DNA from: Candidatus Hydrogenedentota bacterium
Lineage (GTDB): Bacteria; Hydrogenedentota; Hydrogenedentia; Hydrogenedentales; SLHB01
Reading direction: 5' to 3'
Assembly (NCBI GenBank): GCA_003557825.1
Contig: PWNM01000162.1
Coordinates: forward strand, 1-7,262
Length of the DNA: 7,262 nt
Below, one piece after another: positions 1 to 6,540 of this stretch. Each line of letters begins with the position of its first letter. The first letter of the stretch is position 1. The position numbers were made by a program, and so were the translations under genes. The notes under the pieces are model-generated. The model was given only the letters and a program-made list of their open reading frames with translations, had not been told where the DNA came from and searched no databases.

Positions 1-2
1 GC

Positions 3-539
3 CAGCTTGTGCGTGAAGGCGTCGTCTTGATGAACGAACGAATGGCTTTTATCAACGAACTGAGTCGCTATGCATCGGAGGCCTATGTCCGCATCACCAA
101 TGGTGAGGAACTCACGGTTGTCTATCGTCCCGATACTCGCAGCGAAGATACTTTACTCGAGGCCCTTACCGATGCGCGTCCATCCGATATCAAACAAGGG
201 GTAACGACCCGCGGCCCTCACCGGGATGATATCGATCTGCTCGTGTCCAAGAAAAACGCGCGGCAATTTGCCTCGCAGGGCCAGCAACGATCCGCCGCCC
301 TGGCAATCAAACTGGCCGAACTCGCCCTCATTCGCGATCGTACCGGCGAATATCCTATCCTGTTGCTTGATGACGTCCTATCCGAGTTGGACAGCCAACG
401 GTCCCAACGCCTCTTCGAGGCCATTCCCGACGCTGTCCAATGTGTGATTACCACGACGGACCTGACCGATCGCGATGGCTTGTTTGGAGCCGAATGCCGT
501 TATTTTCATATCAAGGAGGGATGCCTTGAAGCGCAATGA
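3..539 (+). CDS. recF: DNA replication/repair protein RecF, C-terminal part (5' end outside window)
   Basis: This is the C-terminal half of RecF, an SMC/ABC-type ATPase that acts in the cytoplasm with RecO and RecR to load RecA at single-strand gaps and stalled forks. The open frame runs in from the left edge, so the Walker A motif is missing from view. Visible RecF hallmarks, counting the GTG at base 9 as residue 1, are RGPHRDD (68-74), the ABC signature SQGQQRS (89-95) followed by an Ala/Leu helix, and the Walker B/D-loop stretch ILLLDDVLSELD (117-128). The end after the ITTTD strand (147-151) is as expected for the family, and the gene ends in TGA at 537-539. Its last 14 bases overlap the dciA-like gene, implying co-transcription and probable translational coupling. 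The family assignment is firm; the full length is unknown. Confidence 0.95.
   Translation, partial: QLVREGVVLMNERMAFINELSRYASEAYVRITNGEELTVVYRPDTRSEDTLLEALTDARPSDIKQGVTTRGPHRDDIDLLVSKKNARQFASQGQQRSAALAIKLAELALIRDRTGEYPILLLDDVLSELDSQRSQRLFEAIPDAVQCVITTTDLTDRDGLFGAECRYFHIKEGCLEAQ
513..520 (+). promoter_or_regulatory. Strong Shine-Dalgarno site for the dciA-like gene
   Basis: AAGGAGGG lies inside the end of recF, with AAGGAGG (513-519) six bases before the TTG at 526. It decides the start. The ATG at 521 touches the site directly, lies in another frame and reaches a stop after two codons (ATG CCT TGA), so it cannot be the gene start. Confidence 0.75.
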
Positions 540-858
540 CCCCACCGGAATCGGCGACATTATCAAGAAAATGGTAGCGACCACCCGTTTGGGCGAGGAT
601 CTCGAAAAAGCCAAAATATGGGAACACTGGGCTGAGGTGGCCGGTACCTATCTCAGCCAACATGGGGAACCCAGCACTCTAAAAGATGGTGTGTTGACCG
701 TCGATGTCGAAAGCCCCGTCTGGATGCATAAATATGCCTACCGCAAATGGGATATCATCCGCCGCGCCAACCGATTGGTGAACCGGGCATTGGTGTCCGA
801 CCTGTTCATCCGCCTCGCTTCCGATGAGCCGGACGAAGAGGATGCGAACGAGAGCTGA
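526..858 (+). CDS. dciA: DciA-like DUF721 protein (putative DnaB helicase loader/partner)
   Basis: This 110-residue protein belongs to the DUF721/DciA family, whose members interact with and help load the replicative helicase DnaB in bacteria lacking DnaC or DnaI. Family features seen are the amphipathic N-terminal helix (GIGDIIKKMV, 8-17), the W-x2-W-x2-VAG block (IWEHWAEVAG, 31-40), the beta strand DGVLTVDVESPVW (54-66) and the following basic helix with R-x3-N spacing (about 74-89). An acidic tail (EPDEEDANES, 101-110) follows. The frame is open further upstream, but the TTG at 526 is chosen because a strong ribosome site lies six bases before it. A start at 475 would place 51 further bases inside recF without a comparable site. 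It overlaps recF by 14 bases. The position after recF is the classical one for this family, which supports the call. The helicase-loading role is inferred from family membership. Confidence 0.85.
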   Translation: MKRNDPTGIGDIIKKMVATTRLGEDLEKAKIWEHWAEVAGTYLSQHGEPSTLKDGVLTVDVESPVWMHKYAYRKWDIIRRANRLVNRALVSDLFIRLASDEPDEEDANES

Positions 859-867
859 ACATTTGGC

Positions 868-3315
868 CTAATATGTGCTGTCCGTCGGATCAAGCTCCCA
901 GGTTTTCGTAAAATATCCTGCTGCCCGAACGCCCGATATCCCATCGAGAAGCGTCTCCGAACCGAAAATGGCCCAGTCTGGATATCCTACGCCCGACACG
1001 AAGTACGGCAGTCGCTCGGTGAGGGCCATGCCTTCCAGGCCGGTCCCGCCCACAACGGCGACGCTCGACCGATCGCAGTCGTGTCGGGGATAGACAAACA
1101 ATAGGCCCAACGCATCGCCTTCCAGCACCCTTTCTCCGATCCGGACGCCATCCATACAGGCTTGAATCGGCGCGTCGGGCAGGAGGGCCGACCAGGCGCC
1201 GTTGGTGTCCGCATTGCCGTATAAGACGATATTACGTCCTGCATAGGCCTCTGGTGTAAAGGCGTCGTCGGATACGAGATCCACCGCGCCGTTGCCGCGA
1301 TACCAGAACGATTCGGCGTCAAACCGAGCCTTTGCATAGGCCCATGCCGTTTCGGCTTCCGTACCGGCTGTCCCATAGACAAAGACCATCCGGTTTTGAA
1401 AGGCCTCCTTGAAAGGCCCAAAACGATGGGGTCCTTTCACCAATGGAGCGGGTCTTTCAGTGGCCGTCCATCCATCATTGTTGTATTGAAACCAAAACGG
1501 CTCCCCTTTTTCCGGCCACATCAACTCAGGAAAAAGCTGCTCATCCAGCTCAATCTCAATCGCCCTTTTCGTATCGAGCCCATGCGGTTCAATGGCAATA
1601 CGGGCCACATTATCCGTGGACAGTGTGATCCGGTTTTCCTCATGGTCCCGATCGACGGTAATGCTGGCCAACTCCATCATGCGGCGGGGCGTATGAATGT
1701 GAATGCCATCGAAGTGCGACGAGACCGCGGGGCTCGCAGTGGTGAACGTAAAGGATTCACGCTCCCCTGGCGCGGGTAAGGTGTTGTCTTGTAGAAATGC
1801 GAATAGCGGCGGCCAGTCCATGCTATCGTCACCCCACCAGTGTCCGCCCCCAGGCTTTTCATAATAAGCGAAATTGGGATGAAACGCGCCCAGTTCGGTC
1901 CGCATTCGGCGGGCCTGTTCCACTGGAACCGATCGATCCGCATCGCCGTGCAGGATGTACACTCCCAGGACGGCCAAATTCCCGACCAGATCCAAGGTGC
2001 GGCTTGGGGCTATGGCGCGATGGAACAAGGCCTCCAGGGGCTCCTCGGCTTCCGATTCGTCGCGGAGGGCATAGGTTCCAAAAGAGGGCCAACCTGCACA
2101 GGGTCCAATAGCCGCGAACCGGTCGGGAAAAGTGACGCCCAGATGCCACGTCCCATGGCCGCCCATGGAATGGCCCGTTAAGTAGACGCGATGGGGATCG
2201 TGAGGAAACCGACGTAATGCCTCGTCCCAAACTTCGAGGGCGTCCCACCGTCCCCAGTCTTCCCAATCGAACCCGAAGGGGCGCCGATTTGTGGGGGCCA
2301 CGATGGTACACCACGGCTTGGCCGTGTAGGCCTCGGCCTGGTTCTGTGCTTCTACCCCTGCGCCATGGAGACTCAGGACAAAGGCCGGAGGGGCATCATC
2401 CCCATCCGGTTTAGCCGGCGTTACGGCATAGTATTGCACGCTCCCATCGATATCACTTACAAAGGTCCGCCTATGTGTATCTGTGCTGTCTCGGACCCGC
2501 AGCATGACCGATATCTCATCGACCGGTTCGTCCTGGTCCTTGGGCTTCAGCCGGATGCGATAGGTCTGCTCCGTTTCGTCTTCGCCAGGAGCCATATAGG
2601 GAAAGGAAATGGGGACCTTTCGCATGGCATAGGGTGTAATGGTTGGAAGAGCTGTTTGCTTGATAGCGCCATTTGGTCCTTCCACGTCGAGCACCCATGC
2701 GATCAATGGGTCCGCAGTCAGGTTCATGACGGGAACCGCTCCGAGCAGATCTTCGTCGGGATCCTCATTGCGAAGACGATCCGGCAGGGTTAGATCATCT
2801 GGATTAAGCGCGGCCGCGGCTTCCGCCCGTCTGAGTGATGCCCGGAAACGCCCCCGTGTGACATGGAATAATAGCGAATTCTGTCCCGCTTTCAGCGAAA
2901 CAGGTAGCTTTACATATCCGGTTTCATAGAGATCGCCCATGCGGGGTTCCCCATTGACATAGACCATCCCATGGCCCGAGGCGTCCAAAATGTAGGTTCC
3001 CGCCGCGTCCGCCTCCACATTGACCCAGGCATAGCCACCCCGCAAGGAACTGGACTCAAACCAGCCCTCCTCATTCACAGTGACCGCATGCCATTCATGT
3101 TGTGCTTCGTCGAGTCCAAAAAGCACATCCCCTTCAACGGGCTCTCGTAAGTCACCCATAATCAGAGCATGATGAACGGGATCACGATGGAATGGAACCC
3201 GGCCATAGCGCCCCACTGGACCCACCGCCAACGCCTCCGTGGGAACCATGGTCTCCGCGAAAATGGACGCGGAGATCAGGATAAATACGTTAAGTGCGAA
3301 CAGGCTTCGACGCAT
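868..3315 (-). CDS. Secreted alpha/beta hydrolase (prolyl-oligopeptidase/esterase-like), multidomain, 815 aa
   Basis: This is a large exported serine hydrolase. Residues 1-20 form a signal peptide (basic MRR, hydrophobic core, likely cleavage after IFA-20). Residues about 65-165 look like a beta-sandwich accessory domain (GTYILDASGHGMVYVNGE, 106-123). Residues about 190-275 may be a second beta domain. The alpha/beta-hydrolase core spans about 290-515: the HGAG oxyanion region (317-320), the nucleophile elbow GHSMGG with Ser383, HGDADRSVP with the probable acid Asp460, and GGGHWW with His492, giving a complete triad. A C-terminal region (about 520-815) contains blocks such as FVYGTAGTE (645-653), FWYRGNGAVDLV (670-681), VLYGNADTN (697-705) and RLPYFVSGVGYPD (768-780). 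From memory these recur in large hydrolases of Planctomycetota-like bacteria. It is the last gene of the minus operon, with an AGGAG ribosome site six bases before ATG. Fold and catalysis are well supported; whether the substrate is an ester or a peptide is unknown. Confidence 0.85.
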   Translation of the reverse strand: MRRSLFALNVFILISASIFAETMVPTEALAVGPVGRYGRVPFHRDPVHHALIMGDLREPVEGDVLFGLDEAQHEWHAVTVNEEGWFESSSLRGGYAWVNVEADAAGTYILDASGHGMVYVNGEPRMGDLYETGYVKLPVSLKAGQNSLLFHVTRGRFRASLRRAEAAAALNPDDLTLPDRLRNEDPDEDLLGAVPVMNLTADPLIAWVLDVEGPNGAIKQTALPTITPYAMRKVPISFPYMAPGEDETEQTYRIRLKPKDQDEPVDEISVMLRVRDSTDTHRRTFVSDIDGSVQYYAVTPAKPDGDDAPPAFVLSLHGAGVEAQNQAEAYTAKPWCTIVAPTNRRPFGFDWEDWGRWDALEVWDEALRRFPHDPHRVYLTGHSMGGHGTWHLGVTFPDRFAAIGPCAGWPSFGTYALRDESEAEEPLEALFHRAIAPSRTLDLVGNLAVLGVYILHGDADRSVPVEQARRMRTELGAFHPNFAYYEKPGGGHWWGDDSMDWPPLFAFLQDNTLPAPGERESFTFTTASPAVSSHFDGIHIHTPRRMMELASITVDRDHEENRITLSTDNVARIAIEPHGLDTKRAIEIELDEQLFPELMWPEKGEPFWFQYNNDGWTATERPAPLVKGPHRFGPFKEAFQNRMVFVYGTAGTEAETAWAYAKARFDAESFWYRGNGAVDLVSDDAFTPEAYAGRNIVLYGNADTNGAWSALLPDAPIQACMDGVRIGERVLEGDALGLLFVYPRHDCDRSSVAVVGGTGLEGMALTERLPYFVSGVGYPDWAIFGSETLLDGISGVRAAGYFTKTWELDPTDSTY

Positions 3316-3321
3316 GACGGG

Positions 3322-3326
3322 CTCCT
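3322..3326 (-). promoter_or_regulatory. Ribosome binding site of the secreted hydrolase, overlapping the upstream stop
   Basis: On the minus strand AGGAG sits six bases before the ATG at 3315 and shares bases with the TAG stop of the lyase-like gene (3325-3327). This fixes the start of the hydrolase and suggests that ribosomes ending the upstream gene can re-initiate here. Confidence 0.7.
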
Positions 3327-4527
3327 AATCGTTTTCCGGGGTTATGTAAAAGTGCAGCGTTGCGAACTCCATCGTATACACCCGAGGTTCCTCAAATCCG
3401 TAGGGTCGTTTGGCCAAATAGGGTCGAAAGGGTTCCTCACCCCACCACCGGGCGGGCAGCTCGAATACCCAACCCCAATCGGCGATGGTTTCCGGGACAT
3501 TCAGTTCATCGGCGTTGGTGTGGGTGCGCCAAGTGTCGGGATCCCCAAGATATTCGGTATAAAACCGCACGGCGTCGCGTAGGGTCCCGCTCCGGCGGGA
3601 CTCAAGATTGCGCAGATGGTCGATTCCATGACCTTCGGCAATGTGAACCGCTTGTACCATGCCCTCAAGGGCCATGAGCGTGTAGGTACCCGACCGTTTC
3701 CCCCGCCATAGCTCACGTGGCAGTGCGCCATCGCCGCGAATCTGTCCCCGGATGCCGTTGTGATAATACCGCACCGCGCGATGAAACAGCGCCTCATCCT
3801 GCAGAGCATGGGCCGAGGCCAACAAGAATAGCACCTGCCAGTTATGGTGGTTATTCTTATAAAGCTCCTCGCGCCGGTGGTAGTCTACATATCGACGGAG
3901 CCATTCGCGAAAACGGGCCTGGTCTTCTTGCGAAAGCAGGCCTTCCCCGCGAAGTAGGTCAAAAGCGTATATATATAATGGAAAGCTGTAAGCGATGATA
4001 ATGGGCGTATCGCCTCGATGTTGCAGCAGAAATACCCACCACCACGCGTTCCCGTGTTCGGGATGGGTCATGTTATCGACCCATGCGAAAATAAACTCCT
4101 TGGCCTTTACGCCGTATTCGGGATTTCCCGACAGAACGCATGCCAATGCCAAGGCATGGGCGAGACGTCCGTCGCGGCGCAAGGGCCAAGCCACGGCCCG
4201 TTGTTCCTCCCGTCGTGCTGTATAGAATCCCGGAGCCCGCATCGCCCCATGAATGGGGTCTGGCGTTTCATCCATAGCCCGGTCTGCAACCGCGATGAGT
4301 TCGTTGTATGCGTCGGTCAATACAGGATCACCGGTTTGAAGGGCAGCCTGAATCTCGGCTATTCGTTCGCGGGTCATCAACAAATTCGGACTGGCCCACA
4401 CCGATTCATCGAGTTGTGTCATGGGCGGCCCTCCGCGATGGATTGTTAAGGCAATTCCCGCTACGACCATAAGGGATGCAATGGTCAGGACGATCCAGCC
4501 CCGGTGGCATGATGTCAGTCCGGCCAT
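3325..4527 (-). CDS. Alginate-lyase-like (PL5-like) exported or membrane-anchored protein
   Basis: This 400-residue protein has the signature of the alginate lyase superfamily (Pfam Alginate_lyase, CAZy PL5-like), (alpha/alpha)-barrel enzymes that cleave uronate polysaccharides by beta-elimination. A single hydrophobic segment (about 11-29) after a short basic start should export it. With no clear AxA cleavage site, it may remain as a membrane anchor. The helical region carries KNNHHNW (224-230) and, later, GDGALPRELWRGKRSGTY (265-282). From memory the Sphingomonas A1-III catalytic residues are Asn191, His192, Arg239 and Tyr246; here Asn226, His227, Arg275 and Tyr282 occur in the same order with nearly the same spacing. 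The first 13 bases overlap the end of the HAD gene, and the secreted hydrolase follows after 9 bases. The ribosome site is weak (CCGGA), consistent with translational coupling. Fold confidence is good. Alginate as substrate is only one possibility; other uronate polysaccharides are equally open. Confidence 0.8.
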   Translation of the reverse strand: MAGLTSCHRGWIVLTIASLMVVAGIALTIHRGGPPMTQLDESVWASPNLLMTRERIAEIQAALQTGDPVLTDAYNELIAVADRAMDETPDPIHGAMRAPGFYTARREEQRAVAWPLRRDGRLAHALALACVLSGNPEYGVKAKEFIFAWVDNMTHPEHGNAWWWVFLLQHRGDTPIIIAYSFPLYIYAFDLLRGEGLLSQEDQARFREWLRRYVDYHRREELYKNNHHNWQVLFLLASAHALQDEALFHRAVRYYHNGIRGQIRGDGALPRELWRGKRSGTYTLMALEGMVQAVHIAEGHGIDHLRNLESRRSGTLRDAVRFYTEYLGDPDTWRTHTNADELNVPETIADWGWVFELPARWWGEEPFRPYLAKRPYGFEEPRVYTMEFATLHFYITPEND

Positions 4528-5900
4528 AGCAACGTTTCCGGCAAAAACAATTTATGCCGCAGCATCACCTCTGGCAGTCCGCCAATGGCTACGTGGGAGG
4601 CTGCTTCGAAGGGATGGGACCGCGTCTCAGGCCAGGGCACGGCGCAACAGATCCCCATGCCCGCTGCTCGCATGGCAATGACCCCCGATTCGCTGTCCTC
4701 GAATCCCGCTACCCGGTCAAACGCCTCGGGCATCACCCCCATTTCGTACAGAGCAATGGCATACAGGTCTGGATGGGGTTTCAAGCGGATTTCACAGGAA
4801 TCGTCGGCTGTTACCATACCATCAAAGCAGTCGGGATAGGCCGCGAATCGTTGCTGTATTAATTCCCTGCGGTGGGCCGGAATCGGCCAGTTTGTGGCCT
4901 CCTCGGACAGAATTCGGCACGATTCGCGCAGTGCGACGTCCGCCTCGTATCCCGTTGCGCTGGTCACGATGCAGACTCGTACCGGTTGGGTCTCGAATAA
5001 CCGACCCAATCTGGCCAAGGTATCCGAGGGATCATTCGTGATCTCACGGCAGATGTCCGGGCATTGATCCCTTAAGTGCGCCATTAGAGGTTCAGCCAAC
5101 GTCCCGGCATCCGCTCCCAGCCAACCTTTGGTCAAGGCGATGAACTCCCCCGCGCCGGGCATGGGCTCGATGGCCCGACGGCCGCTATCGCCAAGGATTT
5201 CCCGAGTAAGCGCGTCCCCTCGGCCCTGAGCCACCTCGCCAAGCACATAGTGATGCCGGTGATAATAAATGTTAACCACTGCTCGCACGCGATTGGCGAA
5301 TAGATCCAGGTCTACGGCGGATCCGAATCCGTTGGCGATGGCATCGATGGCCGCTTCCGAGGGGGAATACCCGGCGGCCAGGGCCGCGCGCAGTTCATGG
5401 AACGGGGTATCGCTTAGGAGATCGTTCAACCCTAGACTCGTGCATGCTCCCCGAATTTCGCGCAAACGCGCCGGTTCGGGCGCATGCTCCAGGGTCCAGG
5501 CGGCTGCTTCGATAAAGCCCCGTAGAATCCGCTCTGGCCGCACGGCATCGCCGCACTTCGTCAACAGATACTCGATATGCCGGGTGGTGCTGTTTCCTAC
5601 CAGTTGTGCGAGGTCCAGGTCCAGTTTTTTGGGGTCTACGCCGGTGATTCGGCCCGCTGTTGTTTCGAGGGCATGGAGACACAGGGGCTCGGTGGTGGTC
5701 GTCGTCCCGTCCATGTCCATAAACAGCGCTACGGGTGCTCCTGCCAGACACTCCCGGGCAGGGGGCAATGGATATAGGGCATAGGGCGGGTAAACATGCC
5801 CTGGATTTTCGACGACCGCATAGGCGTCGCCAAAGTGTTCGATAAAAGCGGCCGCTTCGGAGGCCGTCAGATACGGATCGGGTCTGGTAGATTTTTGCAT
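4515..5900 (-). CDS. HAD-superfamily hydrolase with an enlarged cap region (phosphatase/phosphomutase-like)
   Basis: This is a cytoplasmic haloacid-dehalogenase-type enzyme, 461 residues from the ATG at 5900. All four motifs are visible: I, DMDGT with nucleophile Asp62 and Asp64; II, IVTSATG (311-317) with Thr313/Ser314; III, Lys374 in RLKPHPDLY; IV, GFEDSESG (399-406) with Glu401 and Asp402. Motif IV and the following AMRAAGM resemble beta-phosphoglucomutase and phosphoglycolate-phosphatase relatives. The motif I to II distance is about 245 residues, far more than in beta-phosphoglucomutase. It includes a roughly 50-residue insert between the usual pre-motif-II PGA turn (PMPGAGEF, 247-254) and motif II. 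An N-terminal extension of about 55 residues precedes motif I. The frame stays open to 6263, but that would run through the flgB promoter and into flgB. The starts at 5918 and 5987 also lack a good ribosome site. It is the first gene of the operon and overlaps the lyase-like gene by 13 bases. The substrate is unknown; a phosphosugar is plausible from context. Confidence 0.82.
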   Translation of the reverse strand: MQKSTRPDPYLTASEAAAFIEHFGDAYAVVENPGHVYPPYALYPLPPARECLAGAPVALFMDMDGTTTTTEPLCLHALETTAGRITGVDPKKLDLDLAQLVGNSTTRHIEYLLTKCGDAVRPERILRGFIEAAAWTLEHAPEPARLREIRGACTSLGLNDLLSDTPFHELRAALAAGYSPSEAAIDAIANGFGSAVDLDLFANRVRAVVNIYYHRHHYVLGEVAQGRGDALTREILGDSGRRAIEPMPGAGEFIALTKGWLGADAGTLAEPLMAHLRDQCPDICREITNDPSDTLARLGRLFETQPVRVCIVTSATGYEADVALRESCRILSEEATNWPIPAHRRELIQQRFAAYPDCFDGMVTADDSCEIRLKPHPDLYAIALYEMGVMPEAFDRVAGFEDSESGVIAMRAAGMGICCAVPWPETRSHPFEAASHVAIGGLPEVMLRHKLFLPETLLWPD

Positions 5901-6075
5901 GGCCCCAGTGTACCCCATTTGGTCCGTTGTTTCGAACAGATCGTGGTCATAGTCCCGGTCATGGATAGGCAGAAAGCTCCCCCTCATCGGGGCAAACTTG
6001 CCCAATTCCGGCGCACACCAACGGTATCCAAATGGTAAGCCATGGATTATCAACATGTTACAAAGAGGTGGTTTC

Positions 6076-6091
6076 TGGCACAAACGTTGCT
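6076..6091 (+). promoter_or_regulatory. Sigma-54 (RpoN) -24/-12 promoter of the flgB operon
   Basis: TGGCAC-AAACG-TTGCT matches the sigma-54 consensus at essentially every conserved base. The invariant GG (6077-6078) and GC (6089-6090) are separated by the required 10 bases. Transcription would begin near 6102, leaving a leader of about 40 bases before flgB. Many flagellated bacteria control rod and hook genes with sigma-54 and an NtrC-type activator (FlrC/FleR/FlgR-like), so both motif and position agree. Neither rpoN nor the activator gene is in the window. Confidence 0.88.
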
Positions 6092-6133
6092 TGGTAATTG
6101 CGACGGAAACCACAGACGTATCAACCAAACGAA

Positions 6134-6139
6134 AGGAGG
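6134..6139 (+). promoter_or_regulatory. Shine-Dalgarno site of flgB, placed closer to a GTG than to the ATG
   Basis: AGGAGG is only two bases from the ATG at 6142 but five bases from the GTG that immediately follows at 6145 in the same frame. Normal spacing favours the GTG, so the protein may lack the first Met of the annotated form. Confidence 0.7.
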
Positions 6140-6141
6140 GA

Positions 6142-6540
6142 ATGGTGTCAGCATTTCGGGGGATAGGCACAACGGATGTGTTGCAGGCTGCCATGCGAAC
6201 AGCGTCGATGAACCACCGCATCATCGCCAACAACATCGCCAACGTGGATACCCCCAACTTCAATCCCGTACAGATGGATTTTCAGTCCACACTGCGGGCA
6301 GTCCTTGATGGCGGGGAGCGTATCTCGCTCCGTAGAACCCATCCCCGTCATCTGGAGGCCACGCGGTACCTGACCCGGTTCGATCGGCTTGCGCGAACCT
6401 CGAAGAGCGACTACAATAAGGTCGAACTAGAACACGAGATGGCAAGCTTGGATGAGAATACCGGGAATTACAATTTGTACGGGAGCCTTCTGGTTCGGCA
6501 GTTTCGGGAATATCGGAACATGCTGAACAATATGCGGTAG
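6142..6540 (+). CDS. flgB: Flagellar basal-body rod protein FlgB
   Basis: FlgB is a proximal-rod subunit of the flagellar basal body, exported through the flagellar type III apparatus and assembled in the periplasm on the FliE/MS-ring base. The 132-residue product has the usual length for the family. It carries the N-terminal rod/hook signature: amphipathic helix, then IIANNIANVDTPNF (27-40). The C-terminal helix (about 95-131, with VELEHEMASLDENTGNY at 94-110) contains the heptad-like hydrophobic pattern that packs with the N-terminal helix. It is first in the flagellar operon, downstream of a sigma-54 promoter, and is followed after 68 bases by flgC. The start may be the ATG at 6142 or the adjacent GTG at 6145; the ribosome site fits the latter better. 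There is no sign of damage. Confidence 0.95.
   Translation: MVSAFRGIGTTDVLQAAMRTASMNHRIIANNIANVDTPNFNPVQMDFQSTLRAVLDGGERISLRRTHPRHLEATRYLTRFDRLARTSKSDYNKVELEHEMASLDENTGNYNLYGSLLVRQFREYRNMLNNMR

Larger units (their letters stand above)
5901..6141. other. Divergent intergenic region between the HAD operon and flgB
   Basis: This spacer separates the minus-strand catabolic operon from the plus-strand flagellar operon. It holds a sigma-54 promoter at 6076-6091 and the flgB ribosome site at 6134-6139. On the minus strand a TACACT at 5912-5907, with a poor TTCGAA 18 bases upstream, ends six bases before the HAD ATG. The short palindrome AACATGTT occurs at 6052-6059. No convincing enhancer pair for a sigma-54 activator was recognised by eye. 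Confidence 0.6.

Noticed and set aside
1398..1418. Direct repeat of GAAAGGCC with a 5-base spacer
   Set aside because: It is only 8 bases long and lies within the coding sequence of the secreted hydrolase; ordinary codon coincidence explains it.
1396..1779. A 127-codon open frame on the plus strand
   Set aside because: It is antisense to the C-terminal part of the secreted hydrolase, and no motif or start signal supports it.
1859..2314. A 151-codon open frame on the minus strand
   Set aside because: It is a different reading frame inside the secreted hydrolase gene over its catalytic core, with an Arg/Gly/Ser/Pro-rich product lacking any family signal.
5269..5784. A 171-codon open frame on the plus strand
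   Set aside because: It lies wholly antisense to the HAD gene, its product is Arg/Ser/Ala-rich with no recognisable motif, and there is no ribosome site; the opposite strand has all four HAD motifs.
6025..6053. Minus-strand TTGATA with a 17-base spacer to TGGATA as promoter of the HAD operon
   Set aside because: The -35 is good but the -10 matches the consensus at only two of six positions.
6052..6059. Palindrome AACATGTT upstream of the sigma-54 promoter as an activator site
   Set aside because: It is a single 8-base palindrome with no second copy at suitable spacing and is too short to claim as an enhancer site.
5901..6263. Extension of the HAD protein to an ATG at 6263 (582 residues)
   Set aside because: The added 121 residues would run through the sigma-54 promoter and the first 120 bases of flgB, with no family-like sequence and no ribosome site. 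An internal start at 5900 (or 5918) is much more likely.
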